In this document: one piece after another, positions 62,235 through 64,000 of the stretch | Layout of the letters: each line of letters opens with the position of its first letter | Numbering within the stretch: position 1 is the stretch's first letter | NCBI GenBank assembly: GCA_030682385.1 | Contig: JAUXOG010000013.1 | Coordinates: 1-64,000 of the forward strand | Reading direction: 5' to 3' | Length of the DNA stretch: 64,000 nt | DNA from: Bacteroidota bacterium | Lineage (GTDB): Bacteria; Bacteroidota; Ignavibacteria; UBA10030; BY39 | The notes under the pieces: generated by a model | What the model saw: the letters and a program-made list of their open reading frames with translations, nothing else | What the model was told of the DNA's origin: nothing | Database searches by the model: none | Translations under genes and position numbers: made by a program

Positions 62235-63250
62235 AAGTATTTTTAGCGACATATCAATCCGTAATGATGCTGAAAGGCGGACCTCGCACTCAGGTGCTTG
62301 AAACCAAAGCCGCTTTGGAAAAGTTGGGGGTGGAGGTGCATCTGTTCGATATGTGGCAAACGCTTAAGAAAGGCGACTGCGATATTTTTCACATTTTCGG
62401 CAGCGGGATAGCTACTTACCACTTTGCTCGTGAAGTGGCGAAGTTGGGAATCAAATTAGTCGTATCTCCGATCTTTTTTTCACGACACTCATCTCAATAT
62501 ATCAAACGGGTGTTGTGGTTCGACAAGACCGTTCTTAAAAAAATACGCGGTGTATGGACTGACTATGGATTTGTTTCAGAGATGTGCAAATGGGTTGATG
62601 CTGTTCTGCCAAACACGAAAAAGGAGGCAGAGCTGATTGAGTTAGGACTTGGCGTTCAAAGAGAGAAAATACATGTTGTTCCGAACGGCGTCAACGAAAG
62701 GTTCCTAAATGCAGACCCCTCGCTGTTTGTTAAAACCTACGGAATCTCAAATTTTATTTTAAACGTTGGACACATCGGACCTGGTAGAAAAAACGTTCTT
62801 CGACTTGTTCGTGCTTTGAACCTGATTGACAAACCGGCTGTAATTATTGGCAGGATGGAAGCGGGAAAAGAGTTGGATGCCATTCGTAAAGAAGCGGGCA
62901 AAAAAATTTTATTGTTGGATAATATCCTGAACGATTCTGATTTGCTCGCCTCTGCCTATGCCGCATGCGATGTTTTTGTATTGCCTTCTTTGTTTGAGAC
63001 ACCCGGTATTGCCGCTTTAGAAGCCGGACTTGCAGGTGCAAAAATTGTGATAACAAAATATGGCGGAACGGAAGAATATTTCGGAGATTATGCAGAGTAT
63101 ATTGAACCGACTTCGGTTGATTCGATTGCTGAGGGGATTAGAAAAGCCATTGCACGACCGAAGGATGCACGACTACGAGAACTTATTAAAGATAGTTATT
63201 TATGGAGCAAAGTCGGTGAAGCAACGCTGGAAGTGTATCGGAAATTATAG
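62231..63250 (+). CDS. Glycosyltransferase family 4
   Basis: The 339-residue protein is a GT4 enzyme. It begins MKVFLATYQSVMMLKGGPRTQVLETKAALEKLGVEVHLFD; the linker has VDAVLPNTKKEAELIE and VVPNGVNERFL near 130-160. The donor half carries NVGHIGPGRKNVLRLVRALN near 180-199 and VFVLPSLFETPGIAALEAGLAGAKIVITKYGGTEEYFGD near 250-288, with the EX7E pair. It is joined to the deacetylase by an ATGA overlap and ends the cluster. The donor sugar is unknown. Confidence 0.88.
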   Translation: MKVFLATYQSVMMLKGGPRTQVLETKAALEKLGVEVHLFDMWQTLKKGDCDIFHIFGSGIATYHFAREVAKLGIKLVVSPIFFSRHSSQYIKRVLWFDKTVLKKIRGVWTDYGFVSEMCKWVDAVLPNTKKEAELIELGLGVQREKIHVVPNGVNERFLNADPSLFVKTYGISNFILNVGHIGPGRKNVLRLVRALNLIDKPAVIIGRMEAGKELDAIRKEAGKKILLLDNILNDSDLLASAYAACDVFVLPSLFETPGIAALEAGLAGAKIVITKYGGTEEYFGDYAEYIEPTSVDSIAEGIRKAIARPKDARLRELIKDSYLWSKVGEATLEVYRKL

Positions 63251-63286
63251 ATTGTTTATTAAGCAACTGCTCGTTTTACAAAAAAT

Positions 63287-63315
63287 TTGACACTATGTAT
63301 TAATAGTCTTATATT
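63287..63315 (+). promoter_or_regulatory. Promoter of the secreted-protein gene (TTGACA-N17-TATATT)
   Basis: TTGACA (63287-63292) and TATATT (63310-63315) are 17 bp apart. The gene starts at 63384, with AAAGGGG upstream as ribosome binding site. Confidence 0.72.
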
Positions 63316-63383
63316 GGTTTCAAGAAATTTAGCTGCAAATAAACGATTGTAATAAATTTTAACTCTCACAAAAGGGGTAATGT

Positions 63384-64000
63384 ATGAGTAAAATAATAAT
63401 AGCTTTATTTTTAACTGGTATATTCAACATCCTATTTTCTCAAGAAAATGAAACGAGAGTCCGGCCTTTTAAAAAACCTACTGACAAAGACCAACGACAA
63501 GTAGTGAATGTCAATAATCTGCAATTAACTGTAACTAATTATGGAGTTCTAGGCGCAAGGAATGCTTTCTGGCCCACACAGTTCTCAGCGGAATATCCCA
63601 GATATACACGGATTGAACACTTGTATCAAGGCGGGATATATTTTGGTGCTATCTCAAGGATGCGTGGAAGAGCCGGCGTATCTACGGGTTGCTCAGACAG
63701 GTCAGGAAGTGGTGTAACAGGCACTCATTACGAATTTTCATCTGAACCCGGTGCACAGATTACTAAAAGATCAACCGATTCTACTTCTGGGTATCCAACG
63801 GAAGGCGCAGTAAGTGAGCTTGATTTTGTATGTGATTACACTGATAAATACACACGCGATCCGGTAACGGCCGACACAATCCCTTATCATATGCCACTGG
63901 GTATAACTGTTCGACAAGAAAGTTATGCTTGGAATAAAGATGTTGCAGAGTCATTTGTAATTATTAGTTATACTTTTAAAAATACCGGCTACCGCGACCC
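63384..64000 (+). CDS. Secreted protein of unknown function (3' end outside window)
   Basis: The frame is open from an ATG at 63384 to the window edge (205 complete codons). It starts with a signal peptide (IIIALFLTGIFNILFSQ), followed by NETRVRPFKKPTDKDQRQVVNVNNLQLTVTNYGVLGARNAFWP and a beta-rich segment with a cysteine, glycine and serine-rich stretch (STGCSDRSGSGVTGTHYEF). I do not recognise a named domain in this part. Proteins of this start type in Ignavibacteria-like genomes are often long and end with a T9SS sorting domain, but the end is not visible here. A near-consensus promoter precedes it, so it is probably well expressed. Confidence 0.8.
   Translation, partial: MSKIIIALFLTGIFNILFSQENETRVRPFKKPTDKDQRQVVNVNNLQLTVTNYGVLGARNAFWPTQFSAEYPRYTRIEHLYQGGIYFGAISRMRGRAGVSTGCSDRSGSGVTGTHYEFSSEPGAQITKRSTDSTSGYPTEGAVSELDFVCDYTDKYTRDPVTADTIPYHMPLGITVRQESYAWNKDVAESFVIISYTFKNTGYRD

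Overview
The window looks like a stretch of an AT-rich chromosome from the Bacteroidota/Chlorobiota/Ignavibacteriota side of the bacterial tree. The pointers are a type IX secretion C-terminal sorting domain with the YPNPFNP signature (gene at 35849-37195), a complete Bat (Bacteroides aerotolerance) operon, DUF5683, DUF5916 and DUF2723 family proteins, and Wza/Wzz-type export genes. Ignavibacteria or a close relative is my best guess; there is no rRNA in the window to confirm it. I saw no tRNA, rRNA, CRISPR array, transposase or prophage.

Layout. (1) 1-18054, all on the minus strand: a large exopolysaccharide/O-antigen locus. In transcription order it runs rfbC-like, rfbB, Wza-like exporter, Wzz-like co-polymerase, Wzy-like polymerase, Wzx-like flippase, FkbM methyltransferase, four glycosyltransferases, a WcaJ/WbaP-type initiating phosphoglycosyltransferase, a DegT aminotransferase, a polyprenyl-phosphate-mannose synthase and a GT2/sugar-transferase fusion. 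(2) 18257-23035, minus: a histidine kinase, an NtrC-type sigma-54 activator and an unusual double-receiver protein whose gene has its own sigma-54 promoter. (3) 23362-32033, minus: moxR, DUF58, a BatD-like protein and batABCDE, probably driven from one strong promoter at 32118-32146. (4) 32362-35760, plus: UPF0173 hydrolase, parA, parB, ridA, DUF5683. (5) 35849-43547, plus: T9SS cargo, spmA/spmB split by a four-helix-bundle gene, proline dehydrogenase, OPT transporter, PqqD-like protein and a HEPN/MNT toxin-antitoxin pair. (6) 43575-54431, plus: housekeeping genes (pepD, rlmD, lepA, two tandem signal peptidases, hemW) with a DUF5916 outer-membrane protein and a MarR regulator. (7) 54472-63250, plus: a DUF2723 glycosyltransferase-like membrane protein followed by a second glycan cluster (three GT4 enzymes, a flippase, a polysaccharide deacetylase). 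(8) 63384-end: start of a secreted protein.

The most unusual signal is a set of degenerate tandem repeats with a strict 7-bp period, sitting at gene junctions (17549-17590, 25892-25926, 27678-27758, 29630-29762, 30687-30721, 38296-38358, 38763-38846). They keep a short core (GAGC, GTCA, ATTTG and others) and vary the remaining bases. Several run into coding sequence; one encodes the hydrophobic core of a signal peptide. Two of them flank, in inverted orientation, a four-helix-bundle (S23 family) gene lodged between spmA and spmB. A second, 5'-truncated S23 copy sits after moxR with another heptamer array just downstream. Other notable items are a sugar transferase domain lacking its catalytic core, a double-receiver protein with a duplicated linker and four cysteines, and promoters sharing the form TTGnnn-N16/17-TATATT.
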